Assembly: GCA_026988195.1 (NCBI GenBank) | Contig: JALSLS010000314.1 | Coordinates: forward strand, 1-13,051 | Origin: Methylomonas sp. | GTDB taxonomy: Bacteria; Pseudomonadota; Gammaproteobacteria; Methylococcales; Methylomonadaceae | Reading direction: 5' to 3' | DNA: 13,051 bases | Shown: positions 6,739 through 12,967 of the stretch, one piece after another | Layout of the letters: each line of letters starts with the position of its first letter | How positions within the stretch are numbered: position 1 is the first letter of the stretch | Notes under the pieces: generated by a model | Told to the model about the DNA's origin: nothing | The model's database searches: none | What the model saw: only the letters and a program-made list of their open reading frames with translations | Made by a program: the position numbers and the translations under genes

Positions 6739-8312
6739 TTTTCAGCCTCCACTGGCGTTGCCTTTAGTTTTAGATTTTTGATGGTTTTATTGCTATAGAA
6801 TTTTTTCCGCAATTCATTTTGTGCAGAAATAATGCGTTTTAAATCGAGGTCTTCTGGGTTTGATTCCAGTGTTGCCGTTTCAAAGACCTGAAACACTTGC
6901 TTCTCCAATGTCTTAAACCAAGTTTGATAGAGTTCTGCGGGTGCCATACCTGTTTCGCTTGGCAAGACAGCTAACTGTTCCAATATTTTATAAAAATCAG
7001 TTTCGGTCGCTTGCCAAAATTGCATATCAATAGGAGACATATCGCCTTTTATATCTTTAGGGCGACGGAACCAGGCTTCTTTAACTTGTGCGCGTAAAAT
7101 TTTAACCACTTCGCGCGCTGAATTAATAAACTCTGCCCCCCAATCCATCAGGTTATTTTTTTGCTTTGCATCCATATAAAAGACAGGAAAATGGGATTCA
7201 TACCAACAGCGCGCTTTCATATTATCCATGTCATAACCAAAGCACCATAAAGAGGCTGAATGCATATCAAAAATACGTCCTCGGTCTTCATTATAGAATT
7301 GCACTATAGTTGCTGCTTTATCCCCATTATCTGAATCTTGTAAAGCCAGCCCTAACCAATGACGATAGCCTAAACCACCTTGCTGCCCTTTAAGAGATAA
7401 AGGTAATTCTTTCTTTTTTAAATCGAAACGGTAGGGTGTTAGCGGGTGCACCCATGCGCCATCATAATTAACACCGTAGTTTTTGGTGATAAATTCTGTA
7501 TGTAACTGTTCTGACTGACTTCCACAAAGATCACACACCCCATTTTCTAATGTTGTCGTGAGTCTAATGCGCCTAGGCATACCCCAATATCGTTGTAATG
7601 GATGAGTATCTTCTGGTGTTGTGATTACACCTTTTTTATCTGATAGTCGTGTGTTACTTAACCACGGTAGCACACGAGCATCCATCGTTTCAGCCAAAGC
7701 CGATTCTTCTTGATTAAGAATATTTAGCCAAAGTTTTTGCCATAAAGTGGCTGATTTACTTTCTGGCAATAAAAGTGTTGTTAGTGGGCCACCACCACGC
7801 AAGCTCACTCTATGTCCCACGCCGCCAGCAGGTGCATTTGCTTGTAATGTAAATAATGCCGTTGCGGTACAGCTAGGGCAAAGCTGATTCGCTAAGTCAC
7901 GTTTTACAAAATGGTCGGAGTTATTTTTTAGCGCATTACCACCAGGTGCGTCAATTAATAAAGCGGCTATTTGTTTGGTTTCACCTTCAGGTAAGTCGTA
8001 ATCTTGTAGAAAGGCCACGCCATCAGGATTGTCTAGCTCAAAGGCAAAAGCCAGCTTTTCAAAAGACTCTTTAAGCTCATCTGTCGTGGGCGTTGCTTCC
8101 CTGTATTCCAGCCATTGATCTTCATCTTCTGGGGCAAAACTGGTTTGTAATAAACCAATAAGAAACTGATATAAACCACCTTGTAAATCAGGTCTAGGCG
8201 CATTAATGTCTATAATGGGATTATCAGTTTCGGCAATTTGCCAAGGTGCGATAAGTCCTTTTGTTCCGTCTTGATGAATAACTGGAACCCAAGGTATGGT
8301 AATTAAATTCAT
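6735..8312 (-). CDS. cas8e: Cascade large subunit Cas8e (Cse1/CasA)
   Basis: Cas8e recognises the PAM, opens the target DNA and recruits Cas3. The protein starts MNLITIPWVPVIHQDG, the usual Cse1 opening. Four cysteines in two pairs (CPSC at 145-148, CDLC at 260-263) form the expected zinc site, and RGGGPLTTLLLP (172-183) belongs to the conserved region near the target DNA. The C-terminal third is helical, as in the four-helix bundle. I place the start at the ATG at 8312 (525 aa) because GGGAGAA lies just upstream; an ATG four codons earlier (8324) is less likely. It is the first gene of the five-gene Cascade operon. A small hydrophobic ORF ends 19 bp upstream, and the nearest good promoter (8476-8504) carries a site matched by the solitary guide. 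Confidence 0.96.
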   Translation of the reverse strand: MNLITIPWVPVIHQDGTKGLIAPWQIAETDNPIIDINAPRPDLQGGLYQFLIGLLQTSFAPEDEDQWLEYREATPTTDELKESFEKLAFAFELDNPDGVAFLQDYDLPEGETKQIAALLIDAPGGNALKNNSDHFVKRDLANQLCPSCTATALFTLQANAPAGGVGHRVSLRGGGPLTTLLLPESKSATLWQKLWLNILNQEESALAETMDARVLPWLSNTRLSDKKGVITTPEDTHPLQRYWGMPRRIRLTTTLENGVCDLCGSQSEQLHTEFITKNYGVNYDGAWVHPLTPYRFDLKKKELPLSLKGQQGGLGYRHWLGLALQDSDNGDKAATIVQFYNEDRGRIFDMHSASLWCFGYDMDNMKARCWYESHFPVFYMDAKQKNNLMDWGAEFINSAREVVKILRAQVKEAWFRRPKDIKGDMSPIDMQFWQATETDFYKILEQLAVLPSETGMAPAELYQTWFKTLEKQVFQVFETATLESNPEDLDLKRIISAQNELRKKFYSNKTIKNLKLKATPVEAEK

Positions 8313-8331
8313 TTGTTCTCCCATCTAAATT

Positions 8332-8442
8332 TTACATCTTGATTGCGACAATGATTGCTAACAATAAAGCTAATCCAACAATAGCGAGTGGTGCTGGTGA
8401 AAAAGAGCTGATTGCATCAATAATATCTTTAATTTGATTCAA
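8332..8442 (-). CDS. 36-aa hydrophobic peptide, candidate Cascade-repressed toxin (CreT-like)
   Basis: A 36-codon ORF with a TTG start at 8442, beginning (M)NQIKDIIDAISSFSPAPLAI, followed by a strongly hydrophobic stretch, VGLALLLAIIVAI, and ending KM. It reads as an amphipathic N-terminal helix plus one membrane segment (about residues 17-34), like many small membrane toxins of type I toxin-antitoxin systems. The Shine-Dalgarno is weak (ACGAGA, 8 nt ahead), and the TTG fits low expression. A promoter with both boxes at 5 of 6 consensus matches (8476-8504) lies 27 bp ahead, counted from the likely start site near 8469. A site matched by the solitary guide overlaps that promoter. The ORF ends 19 bp before cas8e with no terminator between. 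Toxicity and translation are inference; the RNA itself, or a simple leader peptide, are alternatives. Confidence 0.6.
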   Translation of the reverse strand: MNQIKDIIDAISSFSPAPLAIVGLALLLAIIVAIKM

Positions 8443-8475
8443 AATGATAGTCTCGTTATTTATCAATTACGATTT

Positions 8476-8504
8476 ATAATAACCAGGTTATTAGGTTTTG
8501 TAAA
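8476..8504 (-). promoter_or_regulatory. Sigma70-type promoter for the small ORF and probably the Cascade operon
   Basis: On the minus strand TTTACA (8499-8504) and TATTAT (8476-8481) are separated by 17 bp. Each matches the consensus at 5 of 6 positions, and transcription would start near 8469. It is the best promoter I see upstream of cas8e. Its -35 box overlaps the AAG PAM (8503-8505) of the guide target. Confidence 0.65.
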
Positions 8505-8521
8505 GAGTCTATTCTTTTTAT
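8503..8521 (+). promoter_or_regulatory. PAM and partial protospacer for the solitary guide RNA
   Basis: AAG at 8503-8505, a canonical type I-E PAM, is followed by AGTCTATTCTTTTTAT (8506-8521). The guide spacer starts AGTCTTTTCTTTTTAT. Fifteen of 16 bases agree, and the mismatch is at position 6, the base Cascade leaves unpaired. Agreement is lost after position 16 (only scattered matches), so full R-loop formation and Cas3 cleavage are not expected. Cascade bound here would cover the -35 box. Confidence 0.8.
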
Positions 8522-8528
8522 AAAAATT

Positions 8529-8556
8529 TTGAAAAAAATCCTGTTTCGTATAAACT
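8529..8556 (+). promoter_or_regulatory. Candidate promoter of the solitary guide RNA
   Basis: TTGAAA (8529-8534) and TAAACT (8551-8556) are 16 bp apart, with an overlapping TATAAA at 8549-8554. Transcription would begin near 8563, inside the first degenerate repeat. It is divergent from the small-ORF promoter, and the distal part of the guide target reaches into it. The -10 match is only moderate. Confidence 0.4.
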
Positions 8557-8560
8557 ATCT

Positions 8561-8650
8561 CTGTTCCTTATTTTTATCGGGATGAACCAAGTCTTTTCTT
8601 TTTATTGAGAAGAATTATTATGTGTTCCCCACGCCCGTGGGGATTTACCC
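8561..8650 (+). ncRNA. Solitary CRISPR-like guide RNA (CreA/CreR-like), repeat-spacer-repeat
   Basis: Two repeat-like 29-mers (8561-8589 and 8622-8650) enclose exactly 32 nt (8590-8621), the type I-E spacer length. The first keeps TGTTCC at its 5' end and GGGATGAACC at its 3' end but has lost the stem. The second keeps GTGTTCCCC and the full hairpin CCCCACGCCCGTGGGG but ends ATTTACCC instead of ATGAACCG. Cas6e processing would therefore yield a normal 61-nt guide (8582-8642) with handle ATGAACCA, and only the discarded parts have decayed. The spacer targets the promoter at 8476-8504 with a PAM. It runs opposite to the main array. In known CreTA and CreR systems such degenerate mini-CRISPRs guide Cascade to repress a toxin or a cas promoter. 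Expression is inferred. Confidence 0.8.
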
Positions 8651-8734
8651 TATAAATCCGTTTTTAGCCGTATAATAAACTTCCGTTTAGCTGCCGCTAA
8701 GCGGAAAAACCGCCAATCAACGCACTGCTTTATT
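8645..8734 (-). pseudogene. Decayed second copy of the cas3 3' end
   Basis: The minus strand translates as NKAVR*LAVFPLSGS*TEVYY and then TAKNGF. This parallels the C-terminus of the intact Cas3 (TKALRWLEVFPLSSETEAYY, TAKDGF). Two in-frame stops interrupt it: a TGA replaces the tryptophan codon, and there is one TAA. Most bases agree with 9917-9985, including long identical blocks such as TTTAGCCGTATAATAA and GCTAAGCGGAAAAACC. Similarity ends near 8734. Its stop codon lies inside the last repeat of the solitary guide unit. It is probably the tail of an older or duplicated cas3 that once ended directly beside the guide gene. Confidence 0.8.
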
Positions 8735-8753
8735 AATGACTCCCACTCTGAAG

Positions 8754-8919
8754 AGTCTGTGAAAGTATTAGCTTTTAGCTCCCCTCTTTGGAAAAGAGGG
8801 GCTGGGGGAGATTTTATTATACAAATAACACCTTTAATATCAATGTGTTATTTTTCATAAAATCCCCCTCAATCCCCCTTTTCCAAAGGGGGAAGTCAAA
8901 AACAAAATACTTTCACAGC
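8754..8919. mobile_element. MITE-like long hairpin element with possible 8-bp target duplication
   Basis: Two arms of about 70-75 nt are near-complementary. The outer ends read CTGTGAAAGTATT (left) and, on the other strand, the same sequence from the right. The inner arms carry CCCTCTTTGGAAAAGAGGGG and its G-rich partner, and the tip is ATAACAC/GTGTTAT. CTCTGAAG occurs directly at 8746-8753 and again at 8920-8927, which looks like an 8-bp target duplication. It carries no coding capacity, so it is non-autonomous. Confidence 0.7.
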
Positions 8920-8955
8920 CTCTGAAGCATAGGAACGGTAGATTTATGAATTATT

Positions 8956-9264
8956 TCAAATAGGCTCAATGGTTAATTTAAATCCTAATACATGAACAAT
9001 TTTATCTATGGTTTCAAATTTTGGTTTTCCTTCGGCCGTTAATGTTCTATAAAGACTTTGCCTATTAAGTCCTGTTTCTTTTGCTATCTGGCTCATCCCC
9101 TTTGCTTTGGCCAAATACTGCAAAGCTTGGATTAAGCCATCAACTCCATTTTCTTCCAGAAAAATAGTTGCAGCATTGATGGTGGGCAAAAAAACTGCCC
9201 ACCCTACTTTTTTGCATGAAGACCTGTCCTGCTTTAAGTTGGTAGCTGGGATTATCGCTCTCAA
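8956..9264 (-). CDS. HTH addiction-module antidote protein, 5' end disrupted by a repeat
   Basis: The C-terminal two thirds match the HigA-like antidote family (COG3636 type): LIQALQYLAKAKGMSQIAKE, then TGLNRQSLYRTLTAEGKPKF and a closing VLGFKLTIEP, which together form the helix-turn-helix. The first 30 or so residues do not look like the family. Their DNA is a dispersed repeat with GTAGGGTGGGCA and its inverted partner (9167-9215). The only start giving the full frame is a TTG at 9264 without a good ribosome binding site. Family members pair with a RelE-like toxin encoded just upstream, and one lies 19 bp away, but that toxin already has a Phd antitoxin. The gene is probably a truncated, perhaps inactive, remnant; the start is uncertain. 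Confidence 0.6.
   Translation of the reverse strand: MRAIIPATNLKQDRSSCKKVGWAVFLPTINAATIFLEENGVDGLIQALQYLAKAKGMSQIAKETGLNRQSLYRTLTAEGKPKFETIDKIVHVLGFKLTIEPI
9167..9215. repeat. Dispersed palindromic repeat with TGGGCA/TGCCCA arms
   Basis: GGTGGGCA (9181-9188) and TGCCCACC (9196-9203) form a hairpin around an A-rich loop, followed by CTAC and a T-run. GTTGCAGCATTGATGG (9167-9182) recurs with one change at 12871-12886. AAGTAGGGTGGGCA, on the minus strand here, recurs inside a CRISPR spacer (438-451). It lies within the 5' part of the HTH antidote gene. Confidence 0.6.
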
Positions 9265-9283
9265 TATGGGAACAACTTATTAA

Positions 9284-9574
9284 CTACTCTAAAAAATTAG
9301 AATTTTTAAGTAAATGCGCAAAGGTCTGATAAACAGTCTCTCTTTTTTCAATAATAGCAATTAAAACCAGTTCTTCTTGGCTGGTATAAATAAGCCTATA
9401 TTTACCTGCTTTTAGTCTTTTAAATTGGCTATATCCTTGAAGGCTTTCGCCAATTATTGAATTACTTCTCAGTTTTTCAATAATATTTTTTAGTCTTTTT
9501 GCCGTCTTAATATCATTTTTTGATAAAAGTTTTAGTGCTTTCAAAGCCTGCTTGGTTAATTTGATAGTTTTCAT
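9284..9574 (-). CDS. RelE-family toxin
   Basis: A 96-aa basic protein with the RelE/ParE arrangement: two N-terminal helices (LTKQALKALKLLSKNDIKTA), a middle reading LQGYSQFKRLKAGKYRLIYT where R and K residues line the expected active site, and closing strands LVLIAIIEKRETVYQTF. The family cleaves mRNA on the ribosome; the exact activity cannot be told. The ATG shares one base with the stop of the antitoxin gene (TAATG), so translation is coupled. A damaged HTH antidote gene follows. The module lies between cas3 and cas8e, normally adjacent. Confidence 0.88.
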   Translation of the reverse strand: MKTIKLTKQALKALKLLSKNDIKTAKRLKNIIEKLRSNSIIGESLQGYSQFKRLKAGKYRLIYTSQEELVLIAIIEKRETVYQTFAHLLKNSNFLE

Positions 9575-9816
9575 TACTCAATGCTAGCAAGTAATTCTGA
9601 AACCTCATTGTCAGAGGCAAAGCCTTCTTTAATCGCTAATTCAGCTGCTTTTCCATATAAAATATCCTCCAGTTTTTTAAGCTCTTGATACCTCGCAGAA
9701 GAAATAATGACAGCAACTTCTTTATCTTGTTTGGAGATAGTGACTGGGTTCTCTTCTACTGCCGAAATAACCGCACTAAAATTTTGTCTTGCTTCTGTTG
9801 ATGTGATCGTTTTCAT
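9574..9816 (-). CDS. Phd/YefM-family antitoxin
   Basis: An 80-aa protein with the textbook Phd start, MKTITSTEARQNFSAVISAV, then EENPVTISKQDKEVAVIISS and ARYQELKKLEDIL, followed by an acidic tail (FASDNEVSELLASIE) that would bind the toxin. It should neutralise the RelE toxin and repress the operon. GAGG stands 9 nt ahead of the ATG. The upstream 40 bp carry repeated ATATAATGTAC sequences in both orientations, a likely operator. Confidence 0.92.
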   Translation of the reverse strand: MKTITSTEARQNFSAVISAVEENPVTISKQDKEVAVIISSARYQELKKLEDILYGKAAELAIKEGFASDNEVSELLASIE

Positions 9817-9831
9817 TCTTATTACCTCAAA

Positions 9832-9870
9832 ATATAATGTACAATATAATGTATATTTCGTACATTATAT
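9832..9870. promoter_or_regulatory. Operator/promoter of the second TA operon
   Basis: ATATAATGTAC occurs at 9832-9842, nearly unchanged (ATATAATGTAT) 12 bp on at 9844-9854, and inverted as GTACATTATAT at 9860-9870. Such spaced repeats directly before an antitoxin start are typical binding sites for the antitoxin-toxin complex. The A+T-rich boxes also supply -10-like sequences. Confidence 0.65.
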
Positions 9871-9912
9871 GTATTTAATTTCACCGTCAACTCTCTACCT
9901 CGAAAAGTCATT

Positions 9913-12630
9913 CTACGGAACCTTAAACCCATCTTTAGCCGTATAATAAGCTTCTGTTTCACTGCTAAGCGGAAAAACCTCTAACCAACGCAAAGCTTTT
10001 GTTTCTTCTTTCAAACTTTCGATAAAAGGCTTTAATTTTTCTGGAATAGCTTGCTGTGCTTTTTCCCATTCATAATCAGGTAATTTAATGGTGCTTAATG
10101 CCCAGGCATATTGTTGGTTTGCAATATAAGGTTTTAATGCCTTACCGTCCCAAACAGCCAAAGCCACAGAAATAGTTTCCTGTTCGCTTAATCGAGTCGG
10201 TATTCTAGTTTCTTCATCCCAGTCACCACTTGAATAAGTGTAGCCCTTATCTAATTTAAGGACATTTAAATTCGCCATACTTTTTTGCACCATAATCTCT
10301 CCTTCTGCAATACAAGAAGCATCTAATAGTTCAGGCGGTATGCTATCTTCTGCTTCAGATGAATACACACCCTCAATTAAGTTTCTGGCATCTTGTGGCA
10401 TGGTGAATTGATTTTCAATATTCCCCAGCAAGAGTTTTGCTGTTAGCCATAATTGCCCTACGTGCGGATAAACCGCTTGCGTACCCGCATGATCTGGTTT
10501 TAGCCAGTCCTTATCTACACCATCCGCAGGGTCTGGAGAATACACACATAATAAAGGCAGTCCTCGTTGATCTTTTGCGCCTTTCTCCGTTAGTCTATTA
10601 CCCTCTTTATCACGTACATGCCGTTGTAATCGCCCTGCCCTTTGGATAATAAGGTCAATTGGCGCAAGATCGGTAATCATCAAGTCAAAATCTAAATCTA
10701 AAGATTGCTCAACGACTTGAGTGGCGATAAGCACCTGCCCTTTTCGTTGCAGCGGTGTTGAGTCATTACCAAACCGGTCTAAAGTCTGTTTTTCTATGAT
10801 TTGCCGGTCACCCATGGCAAAACGACTGTGGAATAAACTCAACTGAGCGGATTCTATTCCTGCAACCAATAAATCTTGATAGGCTTGTCGTGCGGATTTA
10901 ACAGTATTGCGAATCCAGCAAACACATTGCCCTGCATTTGCCGCTTGTTTTATGGCCTCTAACACCGCATGCTCACTCGCTAAGCGCTCAACTTTTACCG
11001 TACGCTTAACCTCTTCTCGGGTATCAATGGCATGTTCTACTTCATTAACTGCGGGCGTATGCGTGACCAGTGGATATTCTTTTTCCTTTACCAATTGGGG
11101 CGGCTCTTCTCCTAAGCCTTTATGAAATGCAGACACTAATGCCTCACGCATCACTTGCGGTAAAGTGGCAGACAATAAAATAACACTGCCTCCTTGGCGG
11201 GCATGCGCTTCCAGTAAGGCATTCAATAGTTTCTGCATATAACCATCATAAGCATGGACTTCATCAACCAGTAGAATCTTTCTGCCTAACCCTAATAGTC
11301 GTAAAGATTGATGTCTGGCGGGTAATACCGCTAATAAAACCTGATCTAATGTTCCCACGCCTACATCAGCTAATAAAGCCTTTTTACGGCTATCTGCTAA
11401 CCAGGCATTACAATAAGCGGTAGCACTGAGTTCTTGTTCTTGCTCATTTTTACCTGTTTGATAATCACTATCTTGTGATGATTGTTCAGATAAAAGCACT
11501 GACTCCCTAAAACTTTCTGACAACTCCCTTGCACCATGTGCCAAAATTAATGATGGCTGATTATCATCTACCTGATAAAATTTACCATATACCTTACCCA
11601 ACCGCTGATACATTGCATTAGCTGTTGCCATCGTTGGCAAAGCGACATATAAACCATCAGCCAAACCTTTGTCTAGCAAGCGATGCACTAATGTCAAAGC
11701 CGCTTCTGTTTTACCTGCTCCTGTGACATCTTCTAAAATGAATAGCTGCGGCTTATTGGGAAGCGGTTCATTAATGGCATAGTTTTGTAAAGGTGTGGCT
11801 TGTTCAATAAAAGGGAAAAGGTTTTGAATATGGGTGAATGGGCTGGTTCTTATGGGTATAGGTAATACTCCTATCGCTTTTTGTGCATTAGCTAAGGCTA
11901 TTTTCTGCCAATAATCCTTTAAATCCTGCGGTTTACTATAATAGCTAAAATAATCTTGGTTAGAACCTGTCCAGTCCGCCAATACAGCAACACCCGCTAG
12001 CTGCCATGAAACTGTTTGCAATCGTTTTTTTAGGCTTCTGTCTAATAAAGGGCGAAAATCAAAATCCTTTAAAAAAAGATTAAATACATCTTGTGTAAAG
12101 CATAAAGCCGCTTGCTCGTCTTCCGCCTGAAAGAAGTTATTTAATCGTTCTTTAAGTTTTCTTTTTGGAGGAACACCATGATGCCCTGTGACTATCTCCA
12201 TCCAAGGCTCATAATATTTAAACCATGTTTTAATTTCTTTAGAGTTGAGGTCAGAGAAATCAAGTTGTTCAGCCAGAGCCGATTGAAGTCCGTCTCTCCA
12301 CAAGCAAAACCCTAGACTATCATGGCGCTCACTGTAGGGCATTCTATTATTTTCTTTCACTAAATCAGAGGATAAACCTTGCCTTAACCCTTGAAATGAT
12401 CGAGAAAATTTACCCAAATCATGCAACGCCAAGCAAAATATAAAAAAGTCTCTTAGCCATTCTGGTGATACCTGTAATTGGGCTGCTAATTTTTTACATA
12501 GGGGGTTATCGGGTGAGAGCAATAAATACCCTACCGCCGCCACATCTAAACAATGATAAGGCAATAGGTGATAACTATTATCTTCTTTAGAGGCTTTGCC
12601 CCAGTACTGGTAATACAATGGTGTGGTCAT
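9913..12630 (-). CDS. cas3: CRISPR-associated nuclease-helicase Cas3, type I-E
   Basis: Cas3 is recruited by Cascade to nick, unwind and degrade target DNA. The 905-aa protein has the full layout. The N-terminal HD nuclease has H26, H70-D71 with K74 (LALHDLGKFS), H103 and H150-H151 (TGHHGVPP), and a closing ADWTGS near 218-223. The SF2 helicase has Walker A VTGAGKT (302-308), DEVH (456-459), SAT (487-489), TQVVEQSLDLDFD and the arginine-finger motif QRAGRLQRH. The C-terminal accessory domain ends GFKVP. The length is normal for type I-E. The ATG at 12630 has only a weak AGG ahead. The gene is cut off from cas8e by about 1.6 kb that includes a decayed copy of its own 3' end. All catalytic motifs are intact, so it is probably functional. 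Confidence 0.97.
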   Translation of the reverse strand: MTTPLYYQYWGKASKEDNSYHLLPYHCLDVAAVGYLLLSPDNPLCKKLAAQLQVSPEWLRDFFIFCLALHDLGKFSRSFQGLRQGLSSDLVKENNRMPYSERHDSLGFCLWRDGLQSALAEQLDFSDLNSKEIKTWFKYYEPWMEIVTGHHGVPPKRKLKERLNNFFQAEDEQAALCFTQDVFNLFLKDFDFRPLLDRSLKKRLQTVSWQLAGVAVLADWTGSNQDYFSYYSKPQDLKDYWQKIALANAQKAIGVLPIPIRTSPFTHIQNLFPFIEQATPLQNYAINEPLPNKPQLFILEDVTGAGKTEAALTLVHRLLDKGLADGLYVALPTMATANAMYQRLGKVYGKFYQVDDNQPSLILAHGARELSESFRESVLLSEQSSQDSDYQTGKNEQEQELSATAYCNAWLADSRKKALLADVGVGTLDQVLLAVLPARHQSLRLLGLGRKILLVDEVHAYDGYMQKLLNALLEAHARQGGSVILLSATLPQVMREALVSAFHKGLGEEPPQLVKEKEYPLVTHTPAVNEVEHAIDTREEVKRTVKVERLASEHAVLEAIKQAANAGQCVCWIRNTVKSARQAYQDLLVAGIESAQLSLFHSRFAMGDRQIIEKQTLDRFGNDSTPLQRKGQVLIATQVVEQSLDLDFDLMITDLAPIDLIIQRAGRLQRHVRDKEGNRLTEKGAKDQRGLPLLCVYSPDPADGVDKDWLKPDHAGTQAVYPHVGQLWLTAKLLLGNIENQFTMPQDARNLIEGVYSSEAEDSIPPELLDASCIAEGEIMVQKSMANLNVLKLDKGYTYSSGDWDEETRIPTRLSEQETISVALAVWDGKALKPYIANQQYAWALSTIKLPDYEWEKAQQAIPEKLKPFIESLKEETKALRWLEVFPLSSETEAYYTAKDGFKVP

Positions 12631-12684
12631 CTGTTAAACCTATTTTAATGGCTGATATTTATTTCTGATTATCCGTATACTTTA

Positions 12685-12844
12685 GGAACGTGCATGAAAC
12701 AACTTCCCGATTTCTAACTTGTCTTTTTGCTCCAGATAGAATGACCTCATTCATTGCGTAGCTTGCTATGCGCCTCATGAGGTCATTCCACCTGAAACAA
12801 AAATCCTACGTTATAATTTCGGGAAGTTATTCCATACACGTTCC
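12685..12844. mobile_element. MITE-like palindromic element, about 160 bp
   Basis: Arms of about 79 nt are near-complementary. The left begins GGAACGTGCATGAAACAACT and the right, read on the other strand, begins GGAACGTGTATGGAATAACT; both continue with TCCCGA. Inner arms share AATGACCTCAT. The tip is GCGTAGC-TT-GCTATGC. It has no coding capacity. No clear target duplication is visible. It ends 54 bp before the cas3 start codon. Confidence 0.75.
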
Positions 12845-12967
12845 CTAGTCTATATCTATCGTTAAAAAGGGTTGCGGCATTGATGGCTCCCACGGTTTCC
12901 ATCACTGCCATTAAATTAAGGAAATAAGGAACGAGGATTTAATAATACCCGAAAGTATGGCGCAGGG

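Noticed and set aside
8313..8324. Upstream ATG at 8324 as the cas8e start
   Set aside because: GGGAGAA lies between it and the ATG at 8312, and the family opening begins at 8312.
8561..8650. Reading the mini-array as a mere array fossil
   Set aside because: The exact 32-nt spacing, selective retention of handle and hairpin, and a PAM-flanked seed match in the neighbouring promoter argue for function.
9191..9209. True self-targeting of the chromosome by spacer 422-453
   Set aside because: Only 15 of the first 16 bases match, with a mismatch at position 2, the adjacent triplet is AAA, and the rest of the spacer does not match.
12792..12914. 40-codon ORF on the minus strand starting MAVMETVGAINAATLFND
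   Set aside because: It runs into the palindromic element, has no ribosome binding site, and part of it is the GTTGCGGCATTGATGG repeat.
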